A stretch of 63,748 nucleotides of DNA from Candidatus Limnocylindria bacterium (GTDB taxonomy: Bacteria > Chloroflexota > Limnocylindria > P2-11E), in assembly GCA_036523395.1 (NCBI GenBank), contig DATDEH010000056.1:1-63748 (forward strand), given 5' to 3'. Made by a program: the position numbers and the translations under genes. Positions 7,757-16,353 of the stretch are shown here, one piece after another; the stretch's first letter is position 1, and each line of letters opens with the position of its first letter. The notes under the pieces are model-generated. The model had not been told where the DNA came from. It was given only the letters and a program-made list of their open reading frames with translations, and did not search any database.

Positions 7757-8986
7757 ATGGAAAACATCAGCGCTGGCGACACCGCCTGGCTCCTCGCGTC
7801 CGCCGCACTCGTCATGCTCATGACACCCGCGCTCGGCTTCTTCTACGGCGGGCTGGTCCGTCGCAAGAACGTCCTCGCGACGATCATGCACAGCTTCTTC
7901 ATCCTGTGCCTGATCAGCGTGCAGTGGGTGCTGTGGGGGTACTCGCTGGCGTTCGGTCCCGATCACGGCGGTCTCATCGGGGGGCTCGATTGGCTATCGC
8001 TTCGGGGCGTCGGACAGACGCCGAACCCCGACTACGCGCCGACGGTCCCGCACCTCGGCTTCATGGTCTTCCAGATGATGTTCGCAGTCATCACGCCCGC
8101 GCTCATCACCGGCGCCTTCGCGGAGCGCAAGCGCTTCAAGGCCTTCGTCGTGTTCACACTCCTGTGGGCGACGTTCGTCTATGACCCCGTCGCGCACTGG
8201 GTTTGGGGCACGGGTGGCTGGCTCCGCGAGCTCGGCACGCTCGACTTCGCGGGCGGCACCGTCGTGCACATCACCAGCGGTGTCTCCGCGCTCGTCGCGG
8301 CGCTCGTGCTCGGTCGGCGCAAGGGTCTTGGCATGGAGCCGATCGAGCCGCACGACGCGACCATGACCGTCCTCGGCGCCTCGCTCCTCTGGTTCGGCTG
8401 GTTCGGATTCAACGCCGGCAGCGCGATCAACGCGGGCGGTCTCGCCGCGAACGCCTTCGTCGTCACCAACACCGCCGCGGCCATGGCCGCGCTCACCTGG
8501 ATGACCGTCTCGTGGCTGCACAAGGGCGCGCCGAGCGTCCTCGGTGCCGCGGCCGGCGCGGTCGCCGGTCTCGTCGCGATCACGCCGGCATCCGGCTTCG
8601 TCGATGTCTCGGCCGCGATCCTTATCGGCCTCGGCGCCGGCACCTTCTGCTACGTCGGGATCCAGGTCACCAAGCGACTGCGAGTCGACGACGCCCTCGA
8701 TGTCTTTGGAGTGCATGGCATCGGAGGCATGTGGGGCGCGCTCGCGACCGGCATCTTCGCGACCGTCGCGGTGAACGCGGCCGGCAAAGACGGCCTCGTG
8801 TTCGGCAACCCGGGACAGCTCGGGGTGCAGGCGATCGCCGTCCTCGCGTCCGTCACATATTCCGCGGTCATGACCTTCGTGATCCTGAAGCTCATCGATG
8901 TCTTCGTAGGACTGCGCGTACCGGAGAGCGAAGAGGTCCTCGGTCTCGACGCGTCGCAACACCGCGAAGCCGCGTACACGATCTAA
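7757..8986 (+). CDS. amt: ammonium transporter (Amt/MEP/Rh family)
   Basis: A 409-aa polytopic protein with eleven predicted helices and the family landmarks: TAWLLASAALVMLMTPALGF at the N-terminus, GFFYGGLVRRKN, FAERKRFKAF, DFAGGTVVHITSGVSAL (pore-region histidine), FGWFGFNAGSA and the second pore histidine in VFGVHGIGGMWGALATG. It conducts ammonium or ammonia across the cytoplasmic membrane. No glnK follows; instead a 41-aa membrane peptide gene starts 11 nt downstream. The start is ATG 7757. The nearby glnA supports a role in nitrogen assimilation. Confidence 0.96.
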   Translation: MENISAGDTAWLLASAALVMLMTPALGFFYGGLVRRKNVLATIMHSFFILCLISVQWVLWGYSLAFGPDHGGLIGGLDWLSLRGVGQTPNPDYAPTVPHLGFMVFQMMFAVITPALITGAFAERKRFKAFVVFTLLWATFVYDPVAHWVWGTGGWLRELGTLDFAGGTVVHITSGVSALVAALVLGRRKGLGMEPIEPHDATMTVLGASLLWFGWFGFNAGSAINAGGLAANAFVVTNTAAAMAALTWMTVSWLHKGAPSVLGAAAGAVAGLVAITPASGFVDVSAAILIGLGAGTFCYVGIQVTKRLRVDDALDVFGVHGIGGMWGALATGIFATVAVNAAGKDGLVFGNPGQLGVQAIAVLASVTYSAVMTFVILKLIDVFVGLRVPESEEVLGLDASQHREAAYTI

Positions 8987-8997
8987 GGGAGGTAGAC

Positions 8998-9123
8998 ATG
9001 GAACTCGCAGCCTTCGCATCGTTCGCGGTCCTGGTGGTGGCTTGGCTGATCGCCCCGACCAAGGGCGAGGTCGTCCACATCGAGTCGGTCAAGAAGCCGG
9101 CCGAGGCCGCACAGGCCGCTTAA
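8998..9123 (+). CDS. 41-aa single-helix membrane peptide linked to amt
   Basis: The ORF begins with a strong SD (GGGAGG, 8988-8993) and ATG 8998, 11 nt after the amt stop. It encodes one transmembrane helix (about residues 3-20, AAFASFAVLVVAWLIAP) and a short charged cytoplasmic-type tail (TKGEVVHIESVKKPAEAAQ). No family is recognised. Position and spacing argue for co-translation with Amt, possibly as an accessory subunit; this is inference. Confidence 0.65.
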   Translation: MELAAFASFAVLVVAWLIAPTKGEVVHIESVKKPAEAAQAA

Positions 9124-9179
9124 CACCCAACGGTCGCATCGCGGACGCGCGGCTCCAACGGTCGCGCGTCCGCTGATCG

Positions 9180-9224
9180 CAGGGGGAGAACCCCCTGTCT
9201 CATCGCAGGGGGAGAACCCCCTGC
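9180..9224. repeat. dispersed hairpin repeat, copies 2 and 3 in tandem
   Basis: Copy 2 has CAGGGGG (9180-9186), AGAA and CCCCCTG (9191-9197). Copy 3 has GCAGGGGG (9205-9212), AGAA and CCCCCTGC (9217-9224) and is followed by AACCCC, as at 6433-6438. The left flanks (CGCTGATCGC and TCTCATCGC) also resemble copy 1. They lie between the amt companion gene and the thiamine riboswitch. Confidence 0.8.
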
Positions 9225-9269
9225 AACCCCCCTAAAGGGTACGAAGTACACTCGACGAACAATTGAATA

Positions 9270-9356
9270 CGACGGGGGAGCGCCCACGGGGCGCTGAGAG
9301 TGCGGTGAACCGCAGACCCCAGAACCTGATCTGAGTAATGTCAGCGTAGGGAGTCG
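9270..9356 (+). promoter_or_regulatory. TPP riboswitch (THI element)
   Basis: The conserved THI-box strings are present in order: GGGGAGC, GCTGAGAG, GCAGACCCC, then GAACCTGATCTGAGTAATG and GCGTAGGGAG. The closing stem P1 pairs CGAC (9270-9273) with GTCG (9353-9356). This RNA binds thiamine pyrophosphate. It sits directly before an intrinsic terminator and the thiN-ykoEDC genes, so TPP would reduce read-through. Confidence 0.96.
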
Positions 9357-9375
9357 GAACGCGTGAGACCTCGCT

Positions 9376-9401
9376 GCGGCGCTCGGATGCGCCGCTTTTT
9401 T
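9376..9401 (+). terminator. riboswitch-controlled intrinsic terminator
   Basis: GCGGCGC (9376-9382) and GCGCCGC (9389-9395) form a 7-bp GC stem with a 6-nt loop, followed by six T (9396-9401). It lies 20 nt after the TPP aptamer and 5 nt before the thiN start, the expected place for transcriptional attenuation. Confidence 0.85.
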
Positions 9402-9406
9402 GTTTC

Positions 9407-10057
9407 TTGAAAGCCGTTGTGATCGCGCATGGTGACGTCGATCCGGACGATCGCGCGCATCTCGCGGGCGCCGAGCTCGTCGTGGCCGCCGATGGCGGGA
9501 CGCTCGCGCTCGAGCGCTGGGGTTTCGTCCCCCACGCGATCGTGGGCGACCTCGATTCGCTCGGAGTGGACCGCGCCGCCGACTACGCCGCCCAAGGAGT
9601 CACGGTGGTCCCCTACTCGCCCGAGAAGGACGAGTCGGATCTCGAGCTCGCGATCGCCTACGCCACCGCAGCCAAGGCGGATGACATCGTGCTGCTCGGC
9701 AGTCTCGGCGGCGCGCGTTTCGATCACGAGATCGCGAACACGCTGCTCATCGCGGCCGACATCTACCGCGGACGCAGGCTGCGCGCGGTCCGCGGCAAGG
9801 TGACCGTGCGCGCGCTGCACGGCGGCGAAGGGCTCGAGCTTGACGGCGCTGCCGGTGACCTCGTGACCCTGCTCGCGGTCAGCGGCGACGCCTCCGGCGT
9901 CCGCACTCAGGGGCTGAAGTACCCGCTGGCCGGCGAGGTGCTGCACTTCGGTGCCGCGCGCGGTCTCTCCAACGTCGTGATGTCCGCAGGCGCCACGGTC
10001 TCATGTGACCGCGGCGTGCTGCTCGTCATCGAAACAGCAAGTGGAGGTGTCTCGTGA
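9407..10057 (+). CDS. thiN: thiamine pyrophosphokinase
   Basis: A 216-aa thiamine pyrophosphokinase, which transfers pyrophosphate from ATP to thiamine to make TPP. Motifs seen are the VVAADGGT strand, VGDLDSLG (nucleotide/metal site), EKDESDLELAI and LGSLGGARFDHEIANTLLI. The start is TTG 9407, immediately after the riboswitch terminator. The last codons overlap ykoE by 4 nt (GTGA). As the first gene of the riboswitch operon, it should be expressed when TPP is low. Confidence 0.92.
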   Translation: MKAVVIAHGDVDPDDRAHLAGAELVVAADGGTLALERWGFVPHAIVGDLDSLGVDRAADYAAQGVTVVPYSPEKDESDLELAIAYATAAKADDIVLLGSLGGARFDHEIANTLLIAADIYRGRRLRAVRGKVTVRALHGGEGLELDGAAGDLVTLLAVSGDASGVRTQGLKYPLAGEVLHFGAARGLSNVVMSAGATVSCDRGVLLVIETASGGVS

Positions 10058-10635
10058 GCTCGCGAGTGTCCTGGCGAACGGTGGACATCGTCGTGACGGC
10101 GGCGATCGCAGTCGCATTCGGCGTGGTGTTCTGGGCCTGGAACGCGTTGTGGGCGGCAGCGACTCCCGCATTCCTCGCCGTCCCGCCCGCGCAGAACATC
10201 CTGTACGGAACCTGGCTCGCGGCGGGTGTCGTCGCGGGTCTGGTCGTGCAGAAGCCCGGCGCCGCGCTCTTCGCCGAGCTCGTCGCGGCCAGCGTCTCGC
10301 TCATTCTCGGATCGCAGTGGGGTCTCGACGCCGCGCTCTCCGGTCTTTTCCAGGGTGCCGGCGCCGAGCTCGCGTTCGCGCTCTTCCGGTACCGACGCTG
10401 GCACTTCACGGCGGCGCTGCTCGCCGCGGCCCTCGCGGCCATCGGCGCGTGGATCCACGACACGCCGCTGTACTACGCGGAGCTGCCGCTCACCGATCAG
10501 CTCGTGATCGGCGCTTTCATGCTCATCTCCGCGATCGTCATCGCGGGCGTGGGCTCGTGGTGGCTGACCCGCGCGCTCGTGCAGACCGGCGTGCTCGCGC
10601 AGTTCCCATCGGGTCGGTCCCAGCAGCGCATCTAG
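10054..10635 (+). CDS. ykoE: YkoE-type substrate-binding (S) component of a thiamine-precursor transporter
   Basis: A 193-aa membrane protein with about five helices, beginning TVDIVVTAAIAVAFGVVFWA and containing the characteristic stretch from VPPAQNILYGTW through GLVVQKPGAALFAELVAA. YkoE proteins are the S component of ECF-type systems importing thiamine or its hydroxymethylpyrimidine precursor. It overlaps thiN by 4 nt and is followed 10 nt later by the ATPase gene. The riboswitch and the YkoD/YkoC partners strongly support the assignment. Confidence 0.9.
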   Translation: MSSRVSWRTVDIVVTAAIAVAFGVVFWAWNALWAAATPAFLAVPPAQNILYGTWLAAGVVAGLVVQKPGAALFAELVAASVSLILGSQWGLDAALSGLFQGAGAELAFALFRYRRWHFTAALLAAALAAIGAWIHDTPLYYAELPLTDQLVIGAFMLISAIVIAGVGSWWLTRALVQTGVLAQFPSGRSQQRI

Positions 10636-10645
10636 AGTCCCTCGC

Positions 10646-12076
10646 GTGACCATCAGCGCGGGCGCGGCGATCGAGGCCAAGGGCTGGGGCTGGCGCCATC
10701 CTGGGCGCGAGGCCTGGGCGGTGCGTGGCCTCGACCTGCACGTCGATCCCGGCGAGCGCGTGCTCCTGCTCGGCGCGTCCGGCGCCGGCAAGAGCACGCT
10801 GCTCGGGGCGCTCGCGGGCCTCCTCGATGCCAGCGGAGGCGGCGAATCCGAAGGCGAGCTCCGCGTGGACGGTCGGCTGCCTCACGCTGCGCGCGACGCG
10901 ATCGGCATCGTGTTCCAGGATCCCGAGACGCAGCTCGTCATGGCGCGCGCCGGGGACGACGTCGCGTTCGGGCTCGAGAACCACTGCCTTCCAACGGCGG
11001 CGATCTGGCCACGCGTGCACCGCGCCCTTGCGCAGGTGCACTTCCCGTATCCCGAGGACCGCCCAACCGCGGCCCTGTCGGGGGGCGAGAAGCAGCGCCT
11101 GGCGATCGCCGGTGCGCTTGCGCTGCGGCCACGTCTGCTGCTGCTCGACGAGCCGACCGCGAATCTCGATCCCGACGGAGCGCAGACGGTGCGCGACACG
11201 CTCACTGAGCTGAGGGAGATGACGCTCGTGCTCGTCGAGCACCGCATCACGGAGGCGCTGCCGCTCGTCGATCGCGTAGTCGTCATCGAGGCGGGCGGCG
11301 GTGTGGTCGCGGATGGCTCACCCCAGGAGATCTTCGCGCGCCACGGCCCGCGGCTCGCCGAGCTCGGCGTCTGGGTACCCGGTCCGCCGCCGGCAGGCCC
11401 GATCCCACGCACGAAGTTCGGCCCTGAGCTCGCGCGCGCTGACGACGTCGCATTCCGCTACCCGGGTGCCGAAACCTGGGCGCTCGGCGGCGTCGACCTT
11501 GCCGTGCGCGCGGGCGAAGCCCTCGCGGTCACCGGACCGAACGGGTCTGGGAAGTCGACTCTTGCCCTCATCATCGCGGGGCTGCTGCGACCTGCGCGGG
11601 GACGTGTGGCGCTCGAGGACGCCGAGCCGTGGTCGCTTCCCGCGCGCCGGCTCGTCACGCGTGTCGGCACGGTCTTCCAGGATCCCGAGCATCAGTTCGT
11701 CACCGGTCGAGTGGACGAGGAGCTCATGGTCGGCCCGCTGCGTGCGGGGCGCTATGCGCCCGACGCACGGCGGATCGCGATGGACCTGCTCGAACGGCTG
11801 CGACTCACCCACCTCGCTGCCGCGAATCCGTTCACGCTCTCGGGTGGCGAGCAGCGCCGCCTTTCGGTCGCGACCGCGCTCGCGACGGCGCCGCCACTCC
11901 TCGTGCTCGACGAGCCGACGTTCGGACAGGACCGTCGCACGTACGCCGAGCTCGTGTCCCTACTCGCCGCTCATTGCGACGGCGGCGGCGCGACGCTCTT
12001 CGCGACGCACGACGAGGACCTGGTCGCGTCGCTTGGCGATCGGACCCTGCGCCTCGCGGGCGGTCGCGCCGCATGA
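10646..12076 (+). CDS. ykoD: YkoD-type ECF ATPase with two ABC domains
   Basis: A 476-aa protein containing two complete ABC ATPase modules. The first has Walker A GASGAGKST (about residues 43-51), signature LSGGEKQRLAIAGAL and LLLLDEPTANLDP. The second has Walker A GPNGSGKST (about 297) and signature LSGGEQRRLSVATAL, then LLVLDEPTFGQD. The duplicated ATPase is typical of YkoD, which energises YkoE/YkoC. The start is GTG 10646. The 3' end overlaps ykoC by ATGA. Confidence 0.92.
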   Translation: MTISAGAAIEAKGWGWRHPGREAWAVRGLDLHVDPGERVLLLGASGAGKSTLLGALAGLLDASGGGESEGELRVDGRLPHAARDAIGIVFQDPETQLVMARAGDDVAFGLENHCLPTAAIWPRVHRALAQVHFPYPEDRPTAALSGGEKQRLAIAGALALRPRLLLLDEPTANLDPDGAQTVRDTLTELREMTLVLVEHRITEALPLVDRVVVIEAGGGVVADGSPQEIFARHGPRLAELGVWVPGPPPAGPIPRTKFGPELARADDVAFRYPGAETWALGGVDLAVRAGEALAVTGPNGSGKSTLALIIAGLLRPARGRVALEDAEPWSLPARRLVTRVGTVFQDPEHQFVTGRVDEELMVGPLRAGRYAPDARRIAMDLLERLRLTHLAAANPFTLSGGEQRRLSVATALATAPPLLVLDEPTFGQDRRTYAELVSLLAAHCDGGGATLFATHDEDLVASLGDRTLRLAGGRAA

Positions 12077-12825
12077 GGCTCCTCGAGCCGCTGGTCCCGG
12101 ACCCTCGCGCGCCGCTCGCACGCCTGCACCCGATGGCGAAGATCGTCGCTGCGCTCATCCTGATGCTCGCGCTGTTCATCACCGTAGACCTCCTCACTTC
12201 AGGGGTCGTCGTAGGTGCGCTACTGGTGGCCGCACGCTTCAGCGGACTTCCGCCGCGCTCGCTCATGGCGCGCGCGGCCCCCCTCCTCATCGGCGCGGCC
12301 AGCCTCGGCATCTTCAACGCGGTGCTGTCGCAGAGCCCGGTGTCCGGCGCAGCGATCGCGCTGCGCATCATCGGCGTCTCACTCGCCGGCATGCTCGCGG
12401 TCGCCACGATCGATCCGACCGATCTCGCCGACGCGCTGGTCGAGCACGCGCACGCGCCGTCGCGCTTCGTCGTCGGCGCGCTCGCGGCGTTCCGGCTCTT
12501 CCCGCTGTTCTCGCGCGAGTGGGACGTGCTCGGTCTCGCGCGCCGTGCGCGCGGCATCGAGGCGGACCGAACCTATGTGGATCGGCTGCGGGCGTTCCCC
12601 GGTCGCGCGCTCGGCCTGCTCGTCGCGGCGATCCGGCGCGCGACGCGCCTCGCTCTCGCGATGGACGCGCGCGGTTTCGGCGCGCAGCCGTGCCGCACGC
12701 TCGCCCGTCCACGTGCGCTCACGCTGCCTGACGCTGTGCTCGTCGCCGGCGCGCTGGTGGTGGCGGCCGGCGCGACCTCACTCAGCATCGCGCTCGGGAC
12801 GTGGCGACCGCTCATCGCGTTCTAG
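12073..12825 (+). CDS. ykoC: YkoC/EcfT-type transmembrane component
   Basis: A 250-aa integral membrane protein starting at the ATGA overlap with ykoD. It shows EcfT features: RLHPMAKIVAALILMLALF at the N-terminus, then FRLFPLFSREWDVLGLARRA and ALAMDARGF, which form the cytoplasmic coupling helices that contact the ATPases. With YkoE and YkoD it completes the importer, and it is the last gene of the TPP-riboswitch operon. Confidence 0.9.
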   Translation: MRLLEPLVPDPRAPLARLHPMAKIVAALILMLALFITVDLLTSGVVVGALLVAARFSGLPPRSLMARAAPLLIGAASLGIFNAVLSQSPVSGAAIALRIIGVSLAGMLAVATIDPTDLADALVEHAHAPSRFVVGALAAFRLFPLFSREWDVLGLARRARGIEADRTYVDRLRAFPGRALGLLVAAIRRATRLALAMDARGFGAQPCRTLARPRALTLPDAVLVAGALVVAAGATSLSIALGTWRPLIAF

Positions 12826-12862
12826 CCAGACGCCGGCGACACGGCGGTGCTACTACAACGTG

Positions 12863-13477
12863 ATGCTGAAGATGCTCGATCACGTCGTCTATGTCGCACG
12901 CGACCTCGCGGCGGCAGTTGAGGACCACAGGCGTCGAGGCTTCACTGTCACGCCGGGTGGCGAGCACGCCGGCGGCGTGACGCACAACGCTCTCGTCTGC
13001 TTCGCCGACGGCAGCTACCTCGAGATCGTCGGGTTCCGGAGACCCGATCCCACCCATCGCTGGTGGAGCCACGCGACGAATGGCGGCTTCGCCGACTTCG
13101 CTGTGCTCTCGGACGACCTCGCGAAGGACGTATCCGCGCTGACCGACCTGGTCGTGCGCGAGCCGGCCGAGGGCGCTCGTACGCGTCCCGATGGCGTGTT
13201 GCTGCGATGGCGCGCCGCGTTCCTTCGCGCGCCGCTGCCATTCCTGATCGAAGATCTCACGCCGCGAGATCTTCGCGTCCCGGCCGGACACGCGGCGCGG
13301 CATGCCAACGGCGTCGCCGGTATCGCGTCCCTCGTCGTCGCGGCGCGCGACGAACGCTCGGTCGTCAAGAGCTATGAAAGGCTCCGCGCTCGCGGGGCAC
13401 CCGAGATCCAGATCATCCGGACGGACTTCGACGGGCTCACCGATGTCAACTTCGCCAGTCCGCGCGGAGCGCGCTAG
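12863..13477 (+). CDS. glyoxalase-like domain protein
   Basis: A 204-aa protein that starts MLKMLDHVVYVARDLAAAVE, contains FADGSYLEIVGF, and repeats a VOC-like half near GVAGIASLVVAARD. This matches the glyoxalase-like family with two beta-alpha-beta modules in one chain. It begins 38 nt after ykoC without an obvious SD and may be read from the same transcript. Its last 4 nt overlap the convergent arsC stop. Its biochemical role is unknown. Confidence 0.8.
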   Translation: MLKMLDHVVYVARDLAAAVEDHRRRGFTVTPGGEHAGGVTHNALVCFADGSYLEIVGFRRPDPTHRWWSHATNGGFADFAVLSDDLAKDVSALTDLVVREPAEGARTRPDGVLLRWRAAFLRAPLPFLIEDLTPRDLRVPAGHAARHANGVAGIASLVVAARDERSVVKSYERLRARGAPEIQIIRTDFDGLTDVNFASPRGAR

Positions 13478-13884
13478 AGCAACTCCTGCTCGATGCGTTC
13501 GCGGATCGCGTCACGCACCTCGCGGAACGCGGCGAACCGAGTCTCGTCGTCGCCAAGCGCCGCGGATGGGTCCGGGAACGACCAGTGGCGACGCTCTTTC
13601 GCGTTGGCGAAGTACGGGCATGACTCGTTCGCGTCGTCGCATACCGTGACCACGACATCGAACGCGTCGTTGACGAACTGGGCGAGGCTCTTGGACTCCT
13701 GGAGCGAGATGTCGATCCCCTCTTCCGCCATCGCCTGCACCGCAAGCGGGTGTAGACCTCGGGCGCGCGTGCCCGCGCTCATGGCCTCGAAGCGTCCCGA
13801 GCCGAGCGCGCGCAGGTAGCCCTCCGCCATCTGCGAGCGCGCCGAGTTGTGCGTGCAGAGAAAGAGGACGCGCTTCGTGGTCAT
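13474..13884 (-). CDS. arsC: arsenate reductase, thioredoxin-coupled low-molecular-weight phosphatase type
   Basis: A 136-aa protein with the P-loop CTHNSARSQMAEG (CX5R, C10-R16), then VTVCDDANESCPYF, which supplies the second and third redox cysteines, and HWSFPDPSAA with the catalytic Asp-Pro. This is the Bacillus/Staphylococcus pI258 ArsC type, which reduces arsenate to arsenite using thioredoxin. Its start overlaps the phoU stop by 4 nt, making it the last gene of the phosphate-uptake operon. No arsenite exporter is nearby. Confidence 0.92.
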   Translation of the reverse strand: MTTKRVLFLCTHNSARSQMAEGYLRALGSGRFEAMSAGTRARGLHPLAVQAMAEEGIDISLQESKSLAQFVNDAFDVVVTVCDDANESCPYFANAKERRHWSFPDPSAALGDDETRFAAFREVRDAIRERIEQELL

Positions 13885-14579
13885 TCCTCCGGCGGTCGCG
13901 GGCTGTGCGAGGTGAACTCGCGCATCACACCGGTGACCTCGTACACGGTCCGCTCGCAGATGTTCTGGATCCGGTCGCCCATCCGCTCAAGGTTATGCGC
14001 GACCCAAAGCAGCCACGTGGCGCGATCGATCGTGGTCGGGTCCTCGGTCATGTACTGGAGCAGCTCGCGGTAGACGATGTTGTACAGGCGGTCGACCTCA
14101 TCGTCCTGGAACGCGACCCGCTCGGCGGTGTGCTCGTTGCGCTGGAGGAACGCGTCGACCGCCTCGCGGAGCATCTCGCGGACGAGGCGGGCCATCTCGG
14201 GCACGTCGACGAGCGGCTTCAGGAGCCGCCGGCCCTCGTGGAGCTGGGTGACCTTCGCGATACCCGCGGCGTAGTCGCCCATGCGCTCGATCTCCGAGAC
14301 GACCATGAGCGTCGCCACGATGAACCGCAGGTCGCCGGCGATCGGCTGCTGCGTTGCGATGAGGTGGATCGCGCGGTCCTCGATCGAGAAGCGCATCTTG
14401 TTGATCTGCTGGTCGCCGGCGATCACGAGCCCCGCGAGACGCTGATCGAGGGTCTGCAGCGATAGCACGCTGCGCTCGACGGCGACATCGAGAAGGCTGG
14501 TCATCGCGCGCAGGTCGGCCTGGAGCTGCGCCAGGCCGTCGTCGAGCGCCGCGCGGGCGTGGATCGAGCGCACGGTCAT
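13881..14579 (-). CDS. phoU: phosphate-signalling regulator PhoU
   Basis: A 232-aa all-helical protein with the two PhoU repeats, each with acidic E/DxxxD-type metal motifs ([11 protein letters not shown]-like [14 protein letters not shown] and [12 protein letters not shown]). PhoU links Pst transporter activity to the PhoR kinase and restrains the Pho response when phosphate is sufficient. It overlaps pstB upstream and arsC downstream by 4 nt each. Confidence 0.95.
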   Translation of the reverse strand: MTVRSIHARAALDDGLAQLQADLRAMTSLLDVAVERSVLSLQTLDQRLAGLVIAGDQQINKMRFSIEDRAIHLIATQQPIAGDLRFIVATLMVVSEIERMGDYAAGIAKVTQLHEGRRLLKPLVDVPEMARLVREMLREAVDAFLQRNEHTAERVAFQDDEVDRLYNIVYRELLQYMTEDPTTIDRATWLLWVAHNLERMGDRIQNICERTVYEVTGVMREFTSHSPRPPEE

Positions 14580-15445
14580 CCGAAGCGCCCCGTGATGTAC
14601 GCCTCGGTACGTGGATCCTTCGGCATCGTGAACAGGTCGTCGGTCCGGCCGAACTCGACGAGGCGGCCGACGCCATCGTCCGCGGCGAGCATGAACGCGG
14701 TCCGCTCGCTCACGCGTGAGGCCTGCTGCATGTTGTGCGTGACGATCACGATCGTGACCTCGTGACTCAGCTCGCGCACGAGCTCCTCGATCTTGTACGT
14801 GGCGATCGGGTCGAGGGCCGAGCAGGGCTCGTCCATCAGCAGCACGCTCGGGTCCGTCGCGAGCGCGCGCGCGATGCAGAGCCGCTGCTGCTGCCCGCCC
14901 GAGAGCGCGGCGCCGGAGCGATGCAGCCTTTCCTTCACCTCATCCCACAGCGCGGCACGGCGGAGATTCCGTTCGACGAGGTCGTCCATCTCGCGACGTG
15001 TCATCTTCCAGCCGCGAAGCCGCGGACCCGCCGCGACGTTGTCGTACACGCTCATCATCGGGAACGGGTTCGGCTTCTGGAACACCATTCCGACCATGCT
15101 CCTGACCTCGACCGGATCGGTCGCCGGCGCGTAGACCTCGACGTCGCCGAGCATGACACGACCGAAGGCGCGTGCGCCCGGTGTCGTCTCGTGCATGCGG
15201 TTGAGGCAACGGAGGAGCGTCGACTTGCCGCAGCCGGACGGCCCGATGATGGCGGTCACCGCGCCGACCTCGAACGTGAGATCGACGTCGCCGACCGCCT
15301 GCGCCGCCCCGTAATAGGCGGACAGCTTCTCCGTGCGCAGCGCGATCGCGCGTGGTGTCGCCGGCGACTCGGCCACGGGCGACCGCGGCGTGGCAGCCTC
15401 GTCGTGCCGCTCGCGTGTTTCGGTGTCCGGCATCGTCACTGACAT
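14576..15445 (-). CDS. pstB: phosphate ABC transporter ATPase
   Basis: A 289-aa ABC ATPase with Walker [10 protein letters not shown], signature [15 protein letters not shown] and Walker [13 protein letters not shown], plus the PstB-specific [14 protein letters not shown]. The start is placed at ATG 15445, preceded by GGAAGGG and AGAAGAGA; the ATG at 15517 would lie inside pstA. An acidic Pro/Ala-rich N-terminal extension of about 35 residues precedes the ABC domain. It powers high-affinity phosphate import with PstSCA. Confidence 0.94.
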   Translation of the reverse strand: MSVTMPDTETRERHDEAATPRSPVAESPATPRAIALRTEKLSAYYGAAQAVGDVDLTFEVGAVTAIIGPSGCGKSTLLRCLNRMHETTPGARAFGRVMLGDVEVYAPATDPVEVRSMVGMVFQKPNPFPMMSVYDNVAAGPRLRGWKMTRREMDDLVERNLRRAALWDEVKERLHRSGAALSGGQQQRLCIARALATDPSVLLMDEPCSALDPIATYKIEELVRELSHEVTIVIVTHNMQQASRVSERTAFMLAADDGVGRLVEFGRTDDLFTMPKDPRTEAYITGRFG

Positions 15446-15467
15446 TCTCTTCTGCCCTTCCACCGCG

Positions 15468-16352
15468 TCAGCGGACCCGCTGCCGCGCCACGACCCGCAG
15501 CACCATGCCGACCGCACCGATCACGACGACGAGGACGAGCGAGGCGCCCCACGCCTTGGTGTGCCAGTCGTCGTACGGCGAGATCGCATAGCGGTAGATC
15601 GCGAGTGGCAGGGCACCGATCGGCCGCAGCAGGTCGGTGCTGAAGAAATCGTTGCCGAGAGCGGTCAGCAGCAGCGGAGCGGTCTCCCCGGCCGACCGCG
15701 CGAGCGCGAGGATCGAGGCGGTGAGCAATCCCGCGCGCGCGGTGGGCAGGACGATCGACAGGATGACCTTCCACCGCGGGGCGCCGAGCGCGAGCGCCGC
15801 CTCGCGCAGCGAATTCGGGACAAGCCTCAGCACCTCCTCGACGGTGCGCGCGACGATCGGGACCATGATCACCGCGAGTGCGACCGCTCCAGCGATCGCG
15901 GCGTAGTGGCCGACGAGGCCCCTGACGAGCAGCGTCCAGACGAAGACACCGATGACGATCGATGGCAGTCCCGCGATGAGCTCTGCCGCGAAGCGCACCG
16001 GCGCTGCGAAGCGGCCGGAGCGGTACTCGACGACGAAGATCGCCGCGGCGATCCCGACCGGGATCGCGATCGCGCCCGAGACGGCGGCGAGGAGGACGGT
16101 CCCGATCAGTGCGGGGGCGATGCCGCCGCCGACCTCGCCGAAGGGCTTCGGCCGCTCGGTGAAGAACGCCAGGTCGATCGCAGGCAGACCACGCACGATG
16201 ACGTAGCCGAGGATCGTGACGAGGAGCGCCACCGCGACGAGCGTCGCGAGCAGGAGAAGCGCGATGACGGCGCCCTCCGCAACGCGTCTCCGAGCGATGA
16301 CGCGATGACGCGCCGGGATCGCCGATGACGGAGTGGCCACCGCAACGGCCAT
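15468..16352 (-). CDS. pstA: phosphate ABC transporter permease PstA
   Basis: A 294-aa permease with six predicted helices and the EAA-type coupling loop ([20 protein letters not shown]). The segment [15 protein letters not shown] is typical of PstA. The ATG lies 1 nt after the pstC stop (TGACATG). It forms the membrane channel with PstC. Confidence 0.94.
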   Translation of the reverse strand: MAVAVATPSSAIPARHRVIARRRVAEGAVIALLLLATLVAVALLVTILGYVIVRGLPAIDLAFFTERPKPFGEVGGGIAPALIGTVLLAAVSGAIAIPVGIAAAIFVVEYRSGRFAAPVRFAAELIAGLPSIVIGVFVWTLLVRGLVGHYAAIAGAVALAVIMVPIVARTVEEVLRLVPNSLREAALALGAPRWKVILSIVLPTARAGLLTASILALARSAGETAPLLLTALGNDFFSTDLLRPIGALPLAIYRYAISPYDDWHTKAWGASLVLVVVIGAVGMVLRVVARQRVR

Positions 16353-16353
16353 G

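Noticed and set aside
9179-9224. Tandem GCAGGGGG hairpins as the terminator of amt
   Set aside because: No T-run, and the same element occurs between divergent genes at 6413, so a general terminator role is not supported, though they may slow transcription here.
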